NCBI RefSeq assembly: GCF_002975435.1
Contig: NZ_PCPT01000009.1
Location: forward strand, 1 to 64,000
Source: Arthrobacter sp. MYb227
Lineage (GTDB): Bacteria > Actinomycetota > Actinomycetes > Actinomycetales > Micrococcaceae
Direction of reading: 5' to 3'
DNA: 64,000 nt
The notes under the pieces were generated by a model, which saw only the letters and a list, made by a program, of their open reading frames with translations, had not been told where the DNA came from and ran no database searches. This document shows positions 1 to 8,310 of this stretch, piece by piece; position 1 is the stretch's first letter; the number at the start of each line of letters is the position of its first letter. A program made the translations under genes and the position numbers.

Positions 1-23
1 GAACTACTTTTACGCATGAAAAA

Positions 24-70
24 CTCCCCGAAAGTAAGGAACTGAATTAGTCAGTCCAACTTTCGGGGAG
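24..70. repeat. 12-bp inverted repeat upstream of the first gene
   Basis: Arms at 24-35 and 59-70 (CTCCCCGAAAGT and its exact complement) enclose a 23-nt loop. No T-run follows on either strand, so it may be an operator, a leader hairpin or a terminator of a gene off the left edge. It ends 21 nt before the ATG of the next gene. Confidence 0.45.
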
Positions 71-91
71 CAGTTCAAATATGATTGGCGC

Positions 92-769
92 ATGGCTGCC
101 GTCAGTGAGGGCTTGGGGCCTTGGGGAATTGCGAACCGTCGCAGATTCATCTGCGCTGCGGCGTTTCTTGTGGTCTCGGGATTAATCGGGACGATTGCCA
201 CGATCATCCGTTGGTTTCCGTGTGGGGATACCTCCGACCGGGGCCAGTGCACTGGCTTTGATTCGTTGAGCATCATGCCCTTTGGCTGGTACTTCGTGAT
301 GTGGGGGATTGCCGACCTGCTCCTTGCCGCGGGTGTTTCATTAATATTGCTACGCCATGTGCATGGGGTTTTCATCACTGTATTGGCTTTAGGTATCGTG
401 TCAACCGCGGCGCTCACACTGCTCTTTGGGCTAGGCATTGAATCCCTGCGGTTGTCGGCGATGTGGTTCCTGACAATGAACTGGTGGCTATTTACGCCCT
501 TGATCGCGGTAACTATCATCATCATGATGGGTAGAACGTGGGACTACGCGGGAAACAATTGGGCCCTGCTGCCCGTAGTAGCTCTGGTGCTGGGAGCTGG
601 GCTGTGTGAGTATTTTTTCCTTCAGTTGGTGTTCCAATCGGTGGATACCCCCAGAGCGAGTGACGGGTTACGTTACATGTTTTTGGTTGTTATTGGATTG
701 CTGATGTGTGGGTTCCTGGTACAAAAGCGCCTCAGCGAGGCTGCGCTGGAGCGAAGAAATGCAAGCTAG
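92..769 (+). CDS. Multi-pass membrane protein, unknown function
   Basis: A 225-residue protein with about six hydrophobic segments: roughly residues 20-40, 65-87, 90-115, 122-147, 156-178 and 192-210. The N-terminus is short and polar and the C-terminus is a basic tail. I recognise no transporter or enzyme motif. Two cysteines (CGDTSDRGQC) lie in the first external loop and could form a disulfide. The ATG at 92 has no clear ribosome binding site; the purine-rich GGGGAG in the preceding hairpin is about 21 nt away and better spaced for an out-of-frame ATG at 81. The start is therefore uncertain. It reads toward the next small gene and could be co-transcribed with it. Confidence 0.6.
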   Translation: MAAVSEGLGPWGIANRRRFICAAAFLVVSGLIGTIATIIRWFPCGDTSDRGQCTGFDSLSIMPFGWYFVMWGIADLLLAAGVSLILLRHVHGVFITVLALGIVSTAALTLLFGLGIESLRLSAMWFLTMNWWLFTPLIAVTIIIMMGRTWDYAGNNWALLPVVALVLGAGLCEYFFLQLVFQSVDTPRASDGLRYMFLVVIGLLMCGFLVQKRLSEAALERRNAS

Positions 770-856
770 GCAACTTCACACTTTTTGGCATGTACGATTT
801 GCGTTCAGCAGACTACTATTGATCGCCGTAGAGTCATCAAGCAGGCAGGTAAAGCA

Positions 857-1243
857 GTGAGCAATCCCGATACACAAATGAGCGAAGAGATCGTCGAAGA
901 ATGGGCCGAAGCTACAAGCCGTGCCTATAACGATTCGCTGACCGGACTAAACTTTTCTCGTATTCCGGCGGCCGTCGAGACGTTTATTTCCCTGTATGCA
1001 CAGAGCAAGGCCTTGACCTTCAACCCGGCGTACTCGCCCATCGATTACTTTGAGGAGCACCCGGCTACAGCAATTGCCAGCATCCTTGATTCGCGTGAAG
1101 CGGTAGAGATGCTTGAGGACAATCAGGAAGAAGAGTTGGAAGAGATCCTTGAATTCGTTGAGGCCTGGGCCGCTTTTGACGAGAACCAGCAGCCAGATCT
1201 TGGTATCTCCGAAGCCGACGATGAGGAAGACCTCGCTTGGTAG
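857..1243 (+). CDS. Small acidic hypothetical protein
   Basis: I start this at GTG 857, preceded by an AGG-containing purine stretch, which gives 128 residues. The same frame is open upstream to a TTG at 785, and an ATG follows at 878. The protein is very acidic: a Glu/Asp-rich run lies around residues 94-106 and the tail is EADDEEDLAW. It looks soluble and helical, with no signal peptide. I do not recognise the family. The high acid content could suggest a binding-partner or chaperone-like role, but nothing in the context supports a specific one. The stop is 12 bp from the stop of the convergent MFS gene, with no obvious terminator between them. Confidence 0.5.
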   Translation: MSNPDTQMSEEIVEEWAEATSRAYNDSLTGLNFSRIPAAVETFISLYAQSKALTFNPAYSPIDYFEEHPATAIASILDSREAVEMLEDNQEEELEEILEFVEAWAAFDENQQPDLGISEADDEEDLAW

Positions 1244-1255
1244 GGTGATTCATTT

Positions 1256-2596
1256 TTACTCGGTGTGAGGAAGACGTGTTTTCTCTAGTACCGCATAGGC
1301 CGCTGCGCGCTGCGCCCAATCGACAGGTTTGGGGATGGTGCGCAGTGGCCTATTTTTTAGGGCAAGAATGCAAGCGAAAGTTGTAATACTTGCGCAAAGA
1401 ATTTGTAGACCGGTCCAGCCCCAGAATGGGAACCCAAAGCCCGCGATCAGCGGTGCCAGCGGGAGCGCGCCCATGCTCATGAGTGCCGAGGCGCTAGTGG
1501 CCCTGCCAAGTAGCTCGGTGGGTACGGCCGCCATGAAGTAGCCACCGATTCCGGCATTGATTGCCGGGGCAGCGCATAAGGCAAAACCTAGGACAACGCA
1601 GATGGCTGCAATAGGTTCTACGAAGGCCAATACCCACTGCGAGCCCGCCACCAGCAGCAGGCCGCCACAGGCCAGCGCGCCGCTGGGCACGTGCTTGATC
1701 AGGCTTGGCGCGGCAAAACTGCCAAGTAGCAGCCCCCCTCCGATGGAAGCGGAGACGAGCCCGATGGTTGCTGCGCTTTCTCCGCGTTGTTGCAGCGCAA
1801 AAACTGTTGAGGAGATTGCTGCATTTGAGCCAAGATTTACGATTACCGAAACTATTAATAGCATGCGAAGATCCCCGCGCCGCCACAGCCAGCTCATACC
1901 CTGGGCACTTTCACTGACAAAGGCACGGAACCAACCGGGTTTTGCTGCTTTTTGAGAGACATCAGCTTCGCGGCTTGCGGGAGCAACTTGAGTTAGATGC
2001 GTTGGCAACACCATGAATTTGGCGGCAAGGGTAGCCAGCGCATGAACGGCTGCTATCACCAGCATCACCACGGTGTTTGAAAGGGATAAGAGGACGCCGC
2101 CCAGTGGCCCGCCGGCCAAGGTAACCACAGCGTCTCGGCCCTGATTTGCTGCTAATGCCGAACCTAGCTGGGTCTCGGGCAGAAGATCTTTCAGCGCGGC
2201 GTCGGATGTTGAAGCGAACAGTCCGTTGCGCACCGACATGAGCAGATGCAGTCCCAGCAAGGTTCCAAAGTGCAGGTGGTTGCTTGCTGCGGCCAAGGCC
2301 AGCACAAGTCCGATCACCAGGCCGAGGCAAGAGCCGAGCATCATGAGCTTGCGGCGATTGTAGCGATCGGCAATCACGCCACCGGGCAGGGTGCCGAGCA
2401 TGCGTCCGATCATGCCTAAGGCCCCAATGATCCCTGCCTGAGCCGGAGAATTGGTGATAAACAGGGCGATGAGTGGGATGACGAATGAGTGTATTGCAAT
2501 GCCTAGGGCCGAGCCGGTGTCCGAAGCCAGCCACAATAAATAGCTCCTTTGACGCCATAGGGCAGGGGGAGCTGCGGGTGTTGTTGTGGTCTTCAT
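1256..2596 (-). CDS. MFS exporter
   Basis: A 446-residue protein with twelve predicted membrane segments and the MFS loop signature GGVIADRYNRRKLM between helices 2 and 3. Layout and length resemble the EntS/multidrug-efflux branch (MFS_1/MFS_3), so export of a small hydrophobic compound is likely; the substrate cannot be read from the sequence. It is divergent from an ArsR-type regulator gene, and the 81-bp gap between the two starts is mostly a perfect palindrome. This makes local repression by that regulator the obvious model. The ATG at 2596 follows a weak TTGAGGC and may be leaderless or nearly so. Confidence 0.85.
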   Translation of the reverse strand: MKTTTTPAAPPALWRQRSYLLWLASDTGSALGIAIHSFVIPLIALFITNSPAQAGIIGALGMIGRMLGTLPGGVIADRYNRRKLMMLGSCLGLVIGLVLALAAASNHLHFGTLLGLHLLMSVRNGLFASTSDAALKDLLPETQLGSALAANQGRDAVVTLAGGPLGGVLLSLSNTVVMLVIAAVHALATLAAKFMVLPTHLTQVAPASREADVSQKAAKPGWFRAFVSESAQGMSWLWRRGDLRMLLIVSVIVNLGSNAAISSTVFALQQRGESAATIGLVSASIGGGLLLGSFAAPSLIKHVPSGALACGGLLLVAGSQWVLAFVEPIAAICVVLGFALCAAPAINAGIGGYFMAAVPTELLGRATSASALMSMGALPLAPLIAGFGFPFWGWTGLQILCASITTFACILALKNRPLRTIPKPVDWAQRAAAYAVLEKTRLPHTE

Positions 2597-2612
2597 GCCT
2601 CAAAGAGTAGAC

Positions 2613-2658
2613 CCGCAAACTTAGTTGCGCAATATTTATTGCGCAACTAAGTTTGCGG
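2613..2658. promoter_or_regulatory. Perfect 22-bp-arm palindromic operator between MFS and ArsR genes
   Basis: Arms 2613-2634 and 2637-2658 are exact reverse complements with a 2-nt centre. Each arm contains its own smaller dyad (CGCAAAC...GTTGCG), so the site looks like two adjacent binding sites in mirror arrangement. Putative -35 elements (TTGCGC) for both divergent promoters fall inside the arms. A bound regulator would therefore block both genes. Confidence 0.8.
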
Positions 2659-2677
2659 ATTGTGTAAGCTGAGGGAC

Positions 2678-3295
2678 ATGAGTGAAGAAGCGTCGAAAAA
2701 CATACCATCCGAACCTCGGACCATGACCTCACCCATGCTCAAAGCCATGGCGAACCCCTTGCGCAGGCGCATCTTTGCGACACTCGCTGCAATGGACTTC
2801 GCTCGTGCCGCCGACCTATCCGAACGCTTGGATGTTCCGGCAAACTCACTGAGTTTTCATCTGCGGGTCTTGGCCGAGGCCGGGCTCATTGAGGAAGCCC
2901 CGGAATTAGCGCGCGACCGCCGGGACCGGGTGTGGCGCGCGATGCCCGGGGGGCTCACCATCGGTTCTCCGGAGCACCCGGCTCAGGTGGATGATCAGCT
3001 GGCGATGAACGCGTATTTGACGCAGCAAGAACAAGACCAAATTAGACAGTTGAAAGCCGTCATTGGTTGGGGGCGAAGCTATGCCGCGGGTTCCGAGAAC
3101 GTTCAAAAAGGCGCCCTGAATATCACAAACCTGATGCTCAACGATGAAGAGGCCGAAGAGCTGGAAACGCTCATGCTCGAGGCCTTGCGTGAAGTGAAGC
3201 GAAAGTCCATTGCGAATGCTGGGGACGGATCCAAACGCAGGCTCTGGGATGTAACGGTGATGATGGCGCGCGAAGATTTGTTGGGCGGACACTAG
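2678..3295 (+). CDS. ArsR-type winged-helix transcriptional regulator
   Basis: A 205-residue protein. Residues about 19-80 form a helix-turn-helix typical of ArsR-like regulators: LRRRIFATLA, then ARAADLSERLDVPANSLSFH as the recognition region, then a wing rich in Arg/Asp. The C-terminal 110 residues lack metal-binding cysteine motifs and probably bind a ligand or dimerise. I take ATG 2678 rather than an in-frame TTG at 2660 because the conserved part starts well downstream and a GAGGG lies just before the ATG. It is divergent from the MFS exporter across a perfect palindrome, so it probably represses itself and the exporter. The inducer is unknown. Confidence 0.85.
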   Translation: MSEEASKNIPSEPRTMTSPMLKAMANPLRRRIFATLAAMDFARAADLSERLDVPANSLSFHLRVLAEAGLIEEAPELARDRRDRVWRAMPGGLTIGSPEHPAQVDDQLAMNAYLTQQEQDQIRQLKAVIGWGRSYAAGSENVQKGALNITNLMLNDEEAEELETLMLEALREVKRKSIANAGDGSKRRLWDVTVMMAREDLLGGH

Positions 3296-3308
3296 GCAAC
3301 ACAAGAAA

Positions 3309-3350
3309 TGCTCGGTGGTGCACACCCCAGAGGGGCGGCACCACCGAGCA
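3309..3350. terminator. Bidirectional terminator hairpin
   Basis: A 12-bp stem (3309-3320 with 3339-3350) sits between the convergent regulator gene and the CoA-binding protein gene. Confidence 0.7.
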
Positions 3351-3369
3351 GTTGCTGGTACTTGGGTTT

Positions 3370-3867
3370 CTAGGCGAGCAGTTGGCGCTTGGAGGAGATT
3401 ACTCCTGTATTGAATCCGGCAAGTCGTAGGCCACCATGGAACCGAGCGTGCTCGATTTTCACGCAGCGGTCCATCACGACGTTCAGACCTGCGGCCTCGG
3501 CGTTTGCCGCGACCTCCTCATGCCAGGAACCTAGCTGAAGCCACAGGGTCTTAGCACCCACGGCGATTGCTTCATCGAGAACTCCGGGCAAATCATCATG
3601 TTTACGGAAAACCTCAACCAAATCCGGGGTTTCAGGAAGATCGGCAAGCGACTTGTAGACCGGCTGGCCCAAAATCTCATCGAGTACGGGGTTCACAAAG
3701 TAAACCTTGTACTTAGAGCTTGAGAGCAGATAGGTAGCAACAAAGTAGCTGGCGCGTGAGGGCTTATTGGAAGCACCAACAATCGCAATTGACTTGGTGC
3801 TGCGCAGAAGATCTAGGCGTTCGGCGGCATTCGGCCCAACCCACGTACGGATATCGATGGCGCTCAT
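3370..3867 (-). CDS. CoA-binding domain protein (YccU-like)
   Basis: A 165-residue protein with a Rossmann-type CoA_binding_2 fold. It shows KSIAIVGASNKPSRASY near residue 27, then YFVNPV, YKSLADLPETPD, AKTLWLQLG and the VVMDRCVKIEH segment typical of the family. Known members bind CoA-type ligands, but their physiological role is unclear. The start codon overlaps the metY stop (TAATG), so the two are translationally coupled and share the upstream SAM riboswitch. A diverged paralogue lies at 44371-44799, next to the sulfur-scavenging operon. The repeated association with sulfur genes suggests a role around thiol or acyl-CoA balance; this is inference. Confidence 0.85.
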   Translation of the reverse strand: MSAIDIRTWVGPNAAERLDLLRSTKSIAIVGASNKPSRASYFVATYLLSSSKYKVYFVNPVLDEILGQPVYKSLADLPETPDLVEVFRKHDDLPGVLDEAIAVGAKTLWLQLGSWHEEVAANAEAAGLNVVMDRCVKIEHARFHGGLRLAGFNTGVISSKRQLLA

Positions 3868-5240
3868 TATTTGGCTCCCGTCGTGGCTGCTGCGCGAGCG
3901 GAATCAATGGAGCAGGCGGCTCCGTCGTAGGCTTCCTCTTCAGAGGCAGGGACCACCTGCTGGGAAATCGTCAGTGCCTGATCCAGATCCCAGAGGATGT
4001 CTGCAAGATCTTCCAGGCCCACGGAGAAGCGAATTAAATCCTCCGGAACACCTGCGGCAAGCAATTGCTCGGCGGTGAGCTGCTGGTGGGTGGTTGAGGC
4101 AGGGTGCAACACCAGAGTGCGCACATCACCGATGTTGGCAAGGTGGCTTGCCAGCTGCAGTGCCTCGATGAAGGCGGAGCCGGCGGCGCGGCCACCCTTG
4201 ACCCCGAAGCTGAACACCGAGCCGACGCCCAGCGGTAGCAGCTCCTTGGCACGCTCATAGTGCGGGTGCGACGGCAATCCTGCGTAGTTCACATAGGAAA
4301 TGCGCGGGTCATTGTTCAACCATTGTGCAACCGCCTTGGCATTGGCAAGGTGCGAATCCATGCGCTGGGGCAGGGTCTCAACGCCCTGCAGTAGCTGGAA
4401 CGCAGACTGTGCCGGAAGCGCTGGACCGATATCGCGCAGCTGCTCGGAGCGCAGCTTGGTCAAGAAACCATACTCACCAAAGTTATCCCACCAAGAAACG
4501 TTCCCATAAGAAGCTACGGGCTCGGTCATGGAAGGGAACTTTCCGTTACCCCAGTTGAAGGTACCGGCCTCGATAACAACGCCACCCAGAGTGGTCCCGT
4601 GACCACCTATGAACTTGGTTGCCGAGTGAATGACAATGTCTGCACCATGTTCGATGGGGCGCAACAGGTAGGGAGGGGTCAGCGTCGAGTCGACGACAAG
4701 TGGGATGTTTGCCGCGTGGGCAACCTCGGCAAGGCCCTTCAAATCGGCGATATCACCGGAAGGATTGGCAACAATTTCCGTGTAGACGGCCTTGGTATTT
4801 TCCTGGATGGCCGCGGCAAATTCCGCAGGATCCGTGGAGTCAATGAACGTGGTTTCAACGCCAAAGCGGCGAAGCGTCACATCAAGTTGGGTGATGGTTC
4901 CGCCATAGAGCTTGGAGGAGGCCACGATGTGGTCTCCGGCTCCGGCCAGCGCGGCGAAGGTAATGAACTCGGCTGCCATACCCGAGCCAGTGGCCACGGC
5001 ACCGATACCGCCTTCAAGCGAGGCCATGCGCTCTTCAAAGGCAGCAACGGTCGGGTTGCCAATGCGTGAATAAATATTCCCGTACTTTTGCAGTGCAAAG
5101 AGGTTCGCGGCATCGTCTGAGTCCTTGAAAACAAAGGACGTTGTCTGATAAATCGGTACGGCACGTGACCCGTGCTCGGCGTCCGGGGTGCCGCCGGCGT
5201 GCAGTGCGCGCGTGCGGAATCCAAATTGATGTTCGGCCAT
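3867..5240 (-). CDS. metY: O-acetylhomoserine sulfhydrylase (MetY)
   Basis: A 457-residue PLP enzyme of the Cys/Met metabolism family. It would convert O-acetylhomoserine and sulfide to homocysteine and acetate, giving direct sulfhydrylation in methionine synthesis. Visible landmarks are the N-terminal FGFRTRALHAGG, YSRIGNPT, VDSTLTPPYL and the Schiff-base lysine K209 in SATKFIGGHGTT. The length matches MetY (about 430-460) rather than cystathionine gamma-synthase (about 390). The ATG at 5240 follows AAGGAG. A SAM riboswitch (5431-5524, minus strand) lies in a leader of about 190 nt, so expression should fall when SAM is plentiful. The CoA-binding protein gene overlaps its 3' end. Confidence 0.93.
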   Translation of the reverse strand: MAEHQFGFRTRALHAGGTPDAEHGSRAVPIYQTTSFVFKDSDDAANLFALQKYGNIYSRIGNPTVAAFEERMASLEGGIGAVATGSGMAAEFITFAALAGAGDHIVASSKLYGGTITQLDVTLRRFGVETTFIDSTDPAEFAAAIQENTKAVYTEIVANPSGDIADLKGLAEVAHAANIPLVVDSTLTPPYLLRPIEHGADIVIHSATKFIGGHGTTLGGVVIEAGTFNWGNGKFPSMTEPVASYGNVSWWDNFGEYGFLTKLRSEQLRDIGPALPAQSAFQLLQGVETLPQRMDSHLANAKAVAQWLNNDPRISYVNYAGLPSHPHYERAKELLPLGVGSVFSFGVKGGRAAGSAFIEALQLASHLANIGDVRTLVLHPASTTHQQLTAEQLLAAGVPEDLIRFSVGLEDLADILWDLDQALTISQQVVPASEEEAYDGAACSIDSARAAATTGAK

Positions 5241-5430
5241 GAGGGTGGCTGACTCCTTGCGTAGAAAGGCTTAAGAAAGTCCGGGGTTACCAACGTTCTA
5301 GGCGCCTGTGGGGCGGGGGTACTTCTTCTCCCGGTTCAATGAGGTGGCCGACGTTGCTCTTCTTTTCTGTGTAAAACCCGAACCGGGGTTCCACACAGGA
5401 AGCATCAGCACCAAAGATTGCTTGCGCGCT

Positions 5431-5524
5431 CTCCATCGTTTCTGGCGGTAGCACCTTGTCCACCGGAGTGTGGAAGGTTGCTGCGGCGTCATAGAACCAG
5501 ATCTCTCGGCCGCTCGGGATGGGG
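5431..5524 (-). promoter_or_regulatory. SAM riboswitch (S-box/SAM-I-like) upstream of metY
   Basis: Read on the minus strand, CCATC/GATGG arms (5518-5522 with 5433-5437) form P1. They enclose the conserved core: GAGCGGCCGAGAGATC, TGACGCCGCAGCAACC, a hairpin, then GGTGCTACCGCCAG. This parallels the S-box core (AGAG, GAGGGA, GAAGC, GCAACC, GGTGCTAA), but P4 looks very short or missing. About 190 nt of leader follows before the metY ATG, including a stem at 5367-5398, leaving room for an expression platform. Confidence 0.85.
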
Positions 5525-5655
5525 TCTATGCACCATTGTGGCAAGAAAACAGCAAGTAGCCAAAGAATAAGTGCTTAGGTTGCGTTAGATGGACATTGAA
5601 TCGAAGAATCTGCACCAAAATCCCTGGTGGATTTTGCCCAGCTACGCTAGAAGAC

Positions 5656-6207
5656 ATGAGTACAACGTTAGTTTTGGTCCGTCACGGTGAAACTGCTTGG
5701 AATGCCGAGGGGCGTTTGCAGGGGCAGACCGACATTCCGCTCAATGATGTAGGCCGAGAACAGGCTCGTGTAGCGGGAATGGAACTTTCCGCGCGAGCCT
5801 GGGATGTTGTCGTTTGCTCGTCGCTGGGACGAGCCGTTGAAACGGCTCAACTTATTGGGGCAGAGCTGGGGCTGGAACTAAGTGAACGCATCAGCGGGCT
5901 CAGTGAACGCCACTACGGCAAGGCCGAAGGTCACCGAGTACGGGACCTTCCACGCGAAGAGATCGATAGGCTGCTGGATTCGGCCGAGCTCGAAGACCTT
6001 GTCACACGGCGAGGCCTCGATGCACTCTTGGGTCTTGTGGAACGCTACGAAGGCCAAAGGATTGTTGCCGTAGCTCACGGAACCCTTATTCGTCTGACGC
6101 TCGATGCCTTCAGCGCCGGGCCGCCCATGAAAATCATGTGCAATGGGCAAACCGTTCAGGTCGATGTTGAAGCATTACGCCAGCATATGGCCACTGTAAA
6201 CCCCTAG
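5656..6207 (+). CDS. Histidine phosphatase family protein
   Basis: A 183-residue branch-1 histidine phosphatase (phosphoglycerate mutase-like). The signature LVRHGETAWN gives catalytic H10, a second Arg lies in CSSLGRAVETA, Glu in LSERHYGKAEG, and the late histidine in VAVAHGTLIR. The length fits small phosphatases acting on phosphosugars or nucleotides rather than dimeric phosphoglycerate mutase; the substrate cannot be told. I use ATG 5656, since upstream in-frame codons give a sequence unlike the family. A TACGCT element about 8 nt upstream suggests a short or absent leader. It is followed 32 bp later by a methyltransferase gene. Confidence 0.88.
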   Translation: MSTTLVLVRHGETAWNAEGRLQGQTDIPLNDVGREQARVAGMELSARAWDVVVCSSLGRAVETAQLIGAELGLELSERISGLSERHYGKAEGHRVRDLPREEIDRLLDSAELEDLVTRRGLDALLGLVERYEGQRIVAVAHGTLIRLTLDAFSAGPPMKIMCNGQTVQVDVEALRQHMATVNP

Positions 6208-6239
6208 GAGCTGGCGGGGGATGGGCGCACTATGAGGAC

Positions 6240-6887
6240 ATGAATGAATCATTCTTTGGTAACCCCGAATTTTATGCTCACCGGGCTCACTTATATGACG
6301 CGATGCTAGGCTCTCCCGCGTACAACAAGCTTTTCTGGGGCACCAGCCCCAACGACTATGCGGCCTTCGCCGCACGAGCCATCGGTTCGGGCTCCGGGCC
6401 ACTGCTTGAGGTGGCGGTTGGGACCGCGCGGGCAAGCGGGCTTCTCCATGTGGCCAGCGCGCGGAGCACAACACTGGTAGATATGAGCCAACCCATGTTG
6501 GCCCTGGCTCAAGAGACAATTCGAACCGCGGCTGGTGGACGGATTCCACAACGCATCACCTTCGAATGTCGTGACATGTTGGAACCCGGCAGTGAGCAAC
6601 ACTATGAAACGATCCTGGGTTTGGGGCTACTTCACCTGGTCCCGGATCTGCCACGGGTGCTTTCCGCTCTAGGAGTTCAGCTCAATTCCAGCGGCTCTTT
6701 GTTTCTTGGCTCATTGATCAAGGGGTCCGCGCGCTCAAATGCCTACCTGAAGCTTTTGAAGGCTCGTGGCGAGATTGCCGAGATTCGTTCGGTAAGTGAA
6801 ATTTATGAGCAGGCGAAGGACGCAAATATTGGCACGGTGGTGGTGTCCCATCGCGGTGCCATGGCGTATCTAGTGATCACGCGTTAG
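6240..6887 (+). CDS. Class I SAM-dependent methyltransferase
   Basis: A 215-residue protein with a Rossmann methyltransferase core: motif I-like LLEVAVGTARASG near residue 57, an acidic residue after strand 2 (LVDMSQPML), and a DML...YETILGLGLLHLVPD motif IV region. Motif I lacks the usual G-x-G-x-G and reads VAVGTARASG, a common variant in Actinobacteria. The substrate is unknown. It follows the histidine phosphatase gene closely on the same strand and converges with a MarR gene 7 bp away. Confidence 0.75.
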   Translation: MNESFFGNPEFYAHRAHLYDAMLGSPAYNKLFWGTSPNDYAAFAARAIGSGSGPLLEVAVGTARASGLLHVASARSTTLVDMSQPMLALAQETIRTAAGGRIPQRITFECRDMLEPGSEQHYETILGLGLLHLVPDLPRVLSALGVQLNSSGSLFLGSLIKGSARSNAYLKLLKARGEIAEIRSVSEIYEQAKDANIGTVVVSHRGAMAYLVITR

Positions 6888-6894
6888 CGATTAA

Positions 6895-7359
6895 TTAGTT
6901 TCTTAGCTCTGCTGCCACACGCCGCGTTTCGGCCTCAAACTTTGAGACTAAACGCAAGAGTGCTGACTTATCTGCTGCTGGCCAGTGCCCAATGAGTTCT
7001 TCAACCAAGGAATCTCCCGAACGGCCCAGTGCATCGGCGGTGTCCTGCCCAGCATCGGTTAGTGCCAGGAGGGAAGCACGCGAGTCCTGCGGGTCGGCTA
7101 ATTTGTGGATGATCCCGGCATCTTGCAGCCGGGCGGCAATTTTGGAGATATTTGATGCTCCGGTCACCATTCGTGCAGCAAGCGCCGAAGGGCGTTGTGG
7201 CCCCATCGCGCGGAGGATTCTCACCATGGTGATGGCTCCGGGATCTAGCATGACTCCTTCACAGGCTGCAACGGCCGTGATGAAATCCGGTGAGGTCCAT
7301 TGGGCAAGAATGCTGTTGAGTGCGCGCAAAAATTCAGTATCAACCGTTGTTGGCTTCAT
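6895..7359 (-). CDS. MarR family transcriptional regulator
   Basis: A 154-residue MarR-type winged-helix protein. The DNA-binding domain covers about residues 44-110: RPSALAARMVTGASNISKIAARLQD for the helix-turn-helix, and DPQDSRASLLALTDAG for the wing with its conserved Asp-x-Arg. The start lies 2 bp after the stop of the SDR gene, so the two form an operon. A perfect 15-bp-arm palindrome sits just upstream of that operon and is the likely binding site, giving autoregulation. The ligand is unknown. Confidence 0.88.
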   Translation of the reverse strand: MKPTTVDTEFLRALNSILAQWTSPDFITAVAACEGVMLDPGAITMVRILRAMGPQRPSALAARMVTGASNISKIAARLQDAGIIHKLADPQDSRASLLALTDAGQDTADALGRSGDSLVEELIGHWPAADKSALLRLVSKFEAETRRVAAELRN

Positions 7360-7361
7360 GC

Positions 7362-8105
7362 TCAGGCCTCGGTTCCGCCGTCAACCGGGAGTACGACTCC
7401 GGTAATAAATTGTGCTTGATCCGAAAGTAAGAATGCCGTTGCGTGCGCGATATCTTCCGGCTGACCAAGTCGTTTCATCGGGATTTCTGCGGCATAACCC
7501 GCCTTGGCCTCATCGGGAAGCGATGCAAGTGCTGCGGTTTCGATGGCTCCCGGTGCCACTGCATTGATCCGAATGCCCAGAGCAGCATTTTCCTTGGCAA
7601 CGCTTCGTGTCAGTGAGACAACCCCATGTTTTGCCGCACCATAGGGGGTCAGCTGCGGAGTGGCGCTGATCCCGGCCAAGGACGCGATATTGACAATTGA
7701 ACCGTGCCCCTGCTGCACAAAATGAGCGATCTGGGATTGGAGGGCCAGGAATGTTCCACGTAAGGTCACGTCAATGACCCGATCCCATTCCGCAAGTGTC
7801 ACCTCTTGCACCGGCTTGGGCATTGCGCCCACGCCGGCATTGTTAACGGCCAAATCTAGGCGTCCAAATTGTTCAAGGGCGAAGGGAACCAGCTGGGAAA
7901 CATCGCTTTCTTCGGCAACATTTGCATGTTTGTATGCTGCCCGGCCGCCTGCCCTAAGTATTAGCTCTACGGTTTCGTTGCCCGCCGGGTCATTGACGTC
8001 GGATACGACTATTGAGGCACCCTCTTCGGCAAGTCGCAGGGCAATTGAGCGTCCGATCCCGGCTCCCGCGGCCGTGACCAGAGCTACCTGATTTTCAAAA
8101 AGCAT
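7362..8105 (-). CDS. Short-chain dehydrogenase/reductase
   Basis: A 247-residue classical SDR. Cofactor motif TAAGAGIG (variant of TGxxxGxG) near residue 11, NNAG, catalytic Ser in VNIASLAG, the YGAAKHG active-site Tyr-x-x-x-Lys, and VAPGAIETA afterwards. An acidic residue after strand 2 (VVSDVND) predicts NAD(H) preference. I take ATG 8105, which has GGAGG six bases upstream, rather than the upstream in-frame codon inside the operator. It is first gene of an operon with the MarR regulator. The substrate is unknown. Confidence 0.9.
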   Translation of the reverse strand: MLFENQVALVTAAGAGIGRSIALRLAEEGASIVVSDVNDPAGNETVELILRAGGRAAYKHANVAEESDVSQLVPFALEQFGRLDLAVNNAGVGAMPKPVQEVTLAEWDRVIDVTLRGTFLALQSQIAHFVQQGHGSIVNIASLAGISATPQLTPYGAAKHGVVSLTRSVAKENAALGIRINAVAPGAIETAALASLPDEAKAGYAAEIPMKRLGQPEDIAHATAFLLSDQAQFITGVVLPVDGGTEA

Positions 8106-8116
8106 GGTTTGCCTCC

Positions 8117-8151
8117 AAAGCGTATACTGTCCTGCAGACAGTATACGCTTT
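8117..8151. promoter_or_regulatory. MarR-type palindromic operator
   Basis: Perfect inverted repeat with arms AAAGCGTATACTGTC (8117-8131) and 8137-8151 around a 5-nt centre, 11 bp upstream of the SDR start codon. Its position overlaps the expected promoter and ribosome-binding region, so binding would repress the SDR-MarR operon. Confidence 0.8.
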
Positions 8152-8264
8152 GTGGTCTTCACGCGAGGATTGAGCCCTCGTACAGACTTCCTGCGACGGT
8201 GCGGTGCACGATCTATCTGCTCTGGCTCGGTAGGAAATTCACGGTAGAACTTGTCTCAAGGTTT

Positions 8265-8306
8265 GGGTGGCGGGTAGCGCGGCTAATTGCCGGCCACCCG
8301 CCACCC
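8265..8306 (-). terminator. Terminator hairpin after gbcB
   Basis: An 11-bp perfect GC-rich stem, 8265-8275 with 8296-8306, plus a small inner GGC/GCC pairing, just downstream of the gbcB stop. The rest of 8152-8310 holds the SDR promoter and nothing else that I recognise. Confidence 0.65.
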
Positions 8307-8310
8307 GCGT

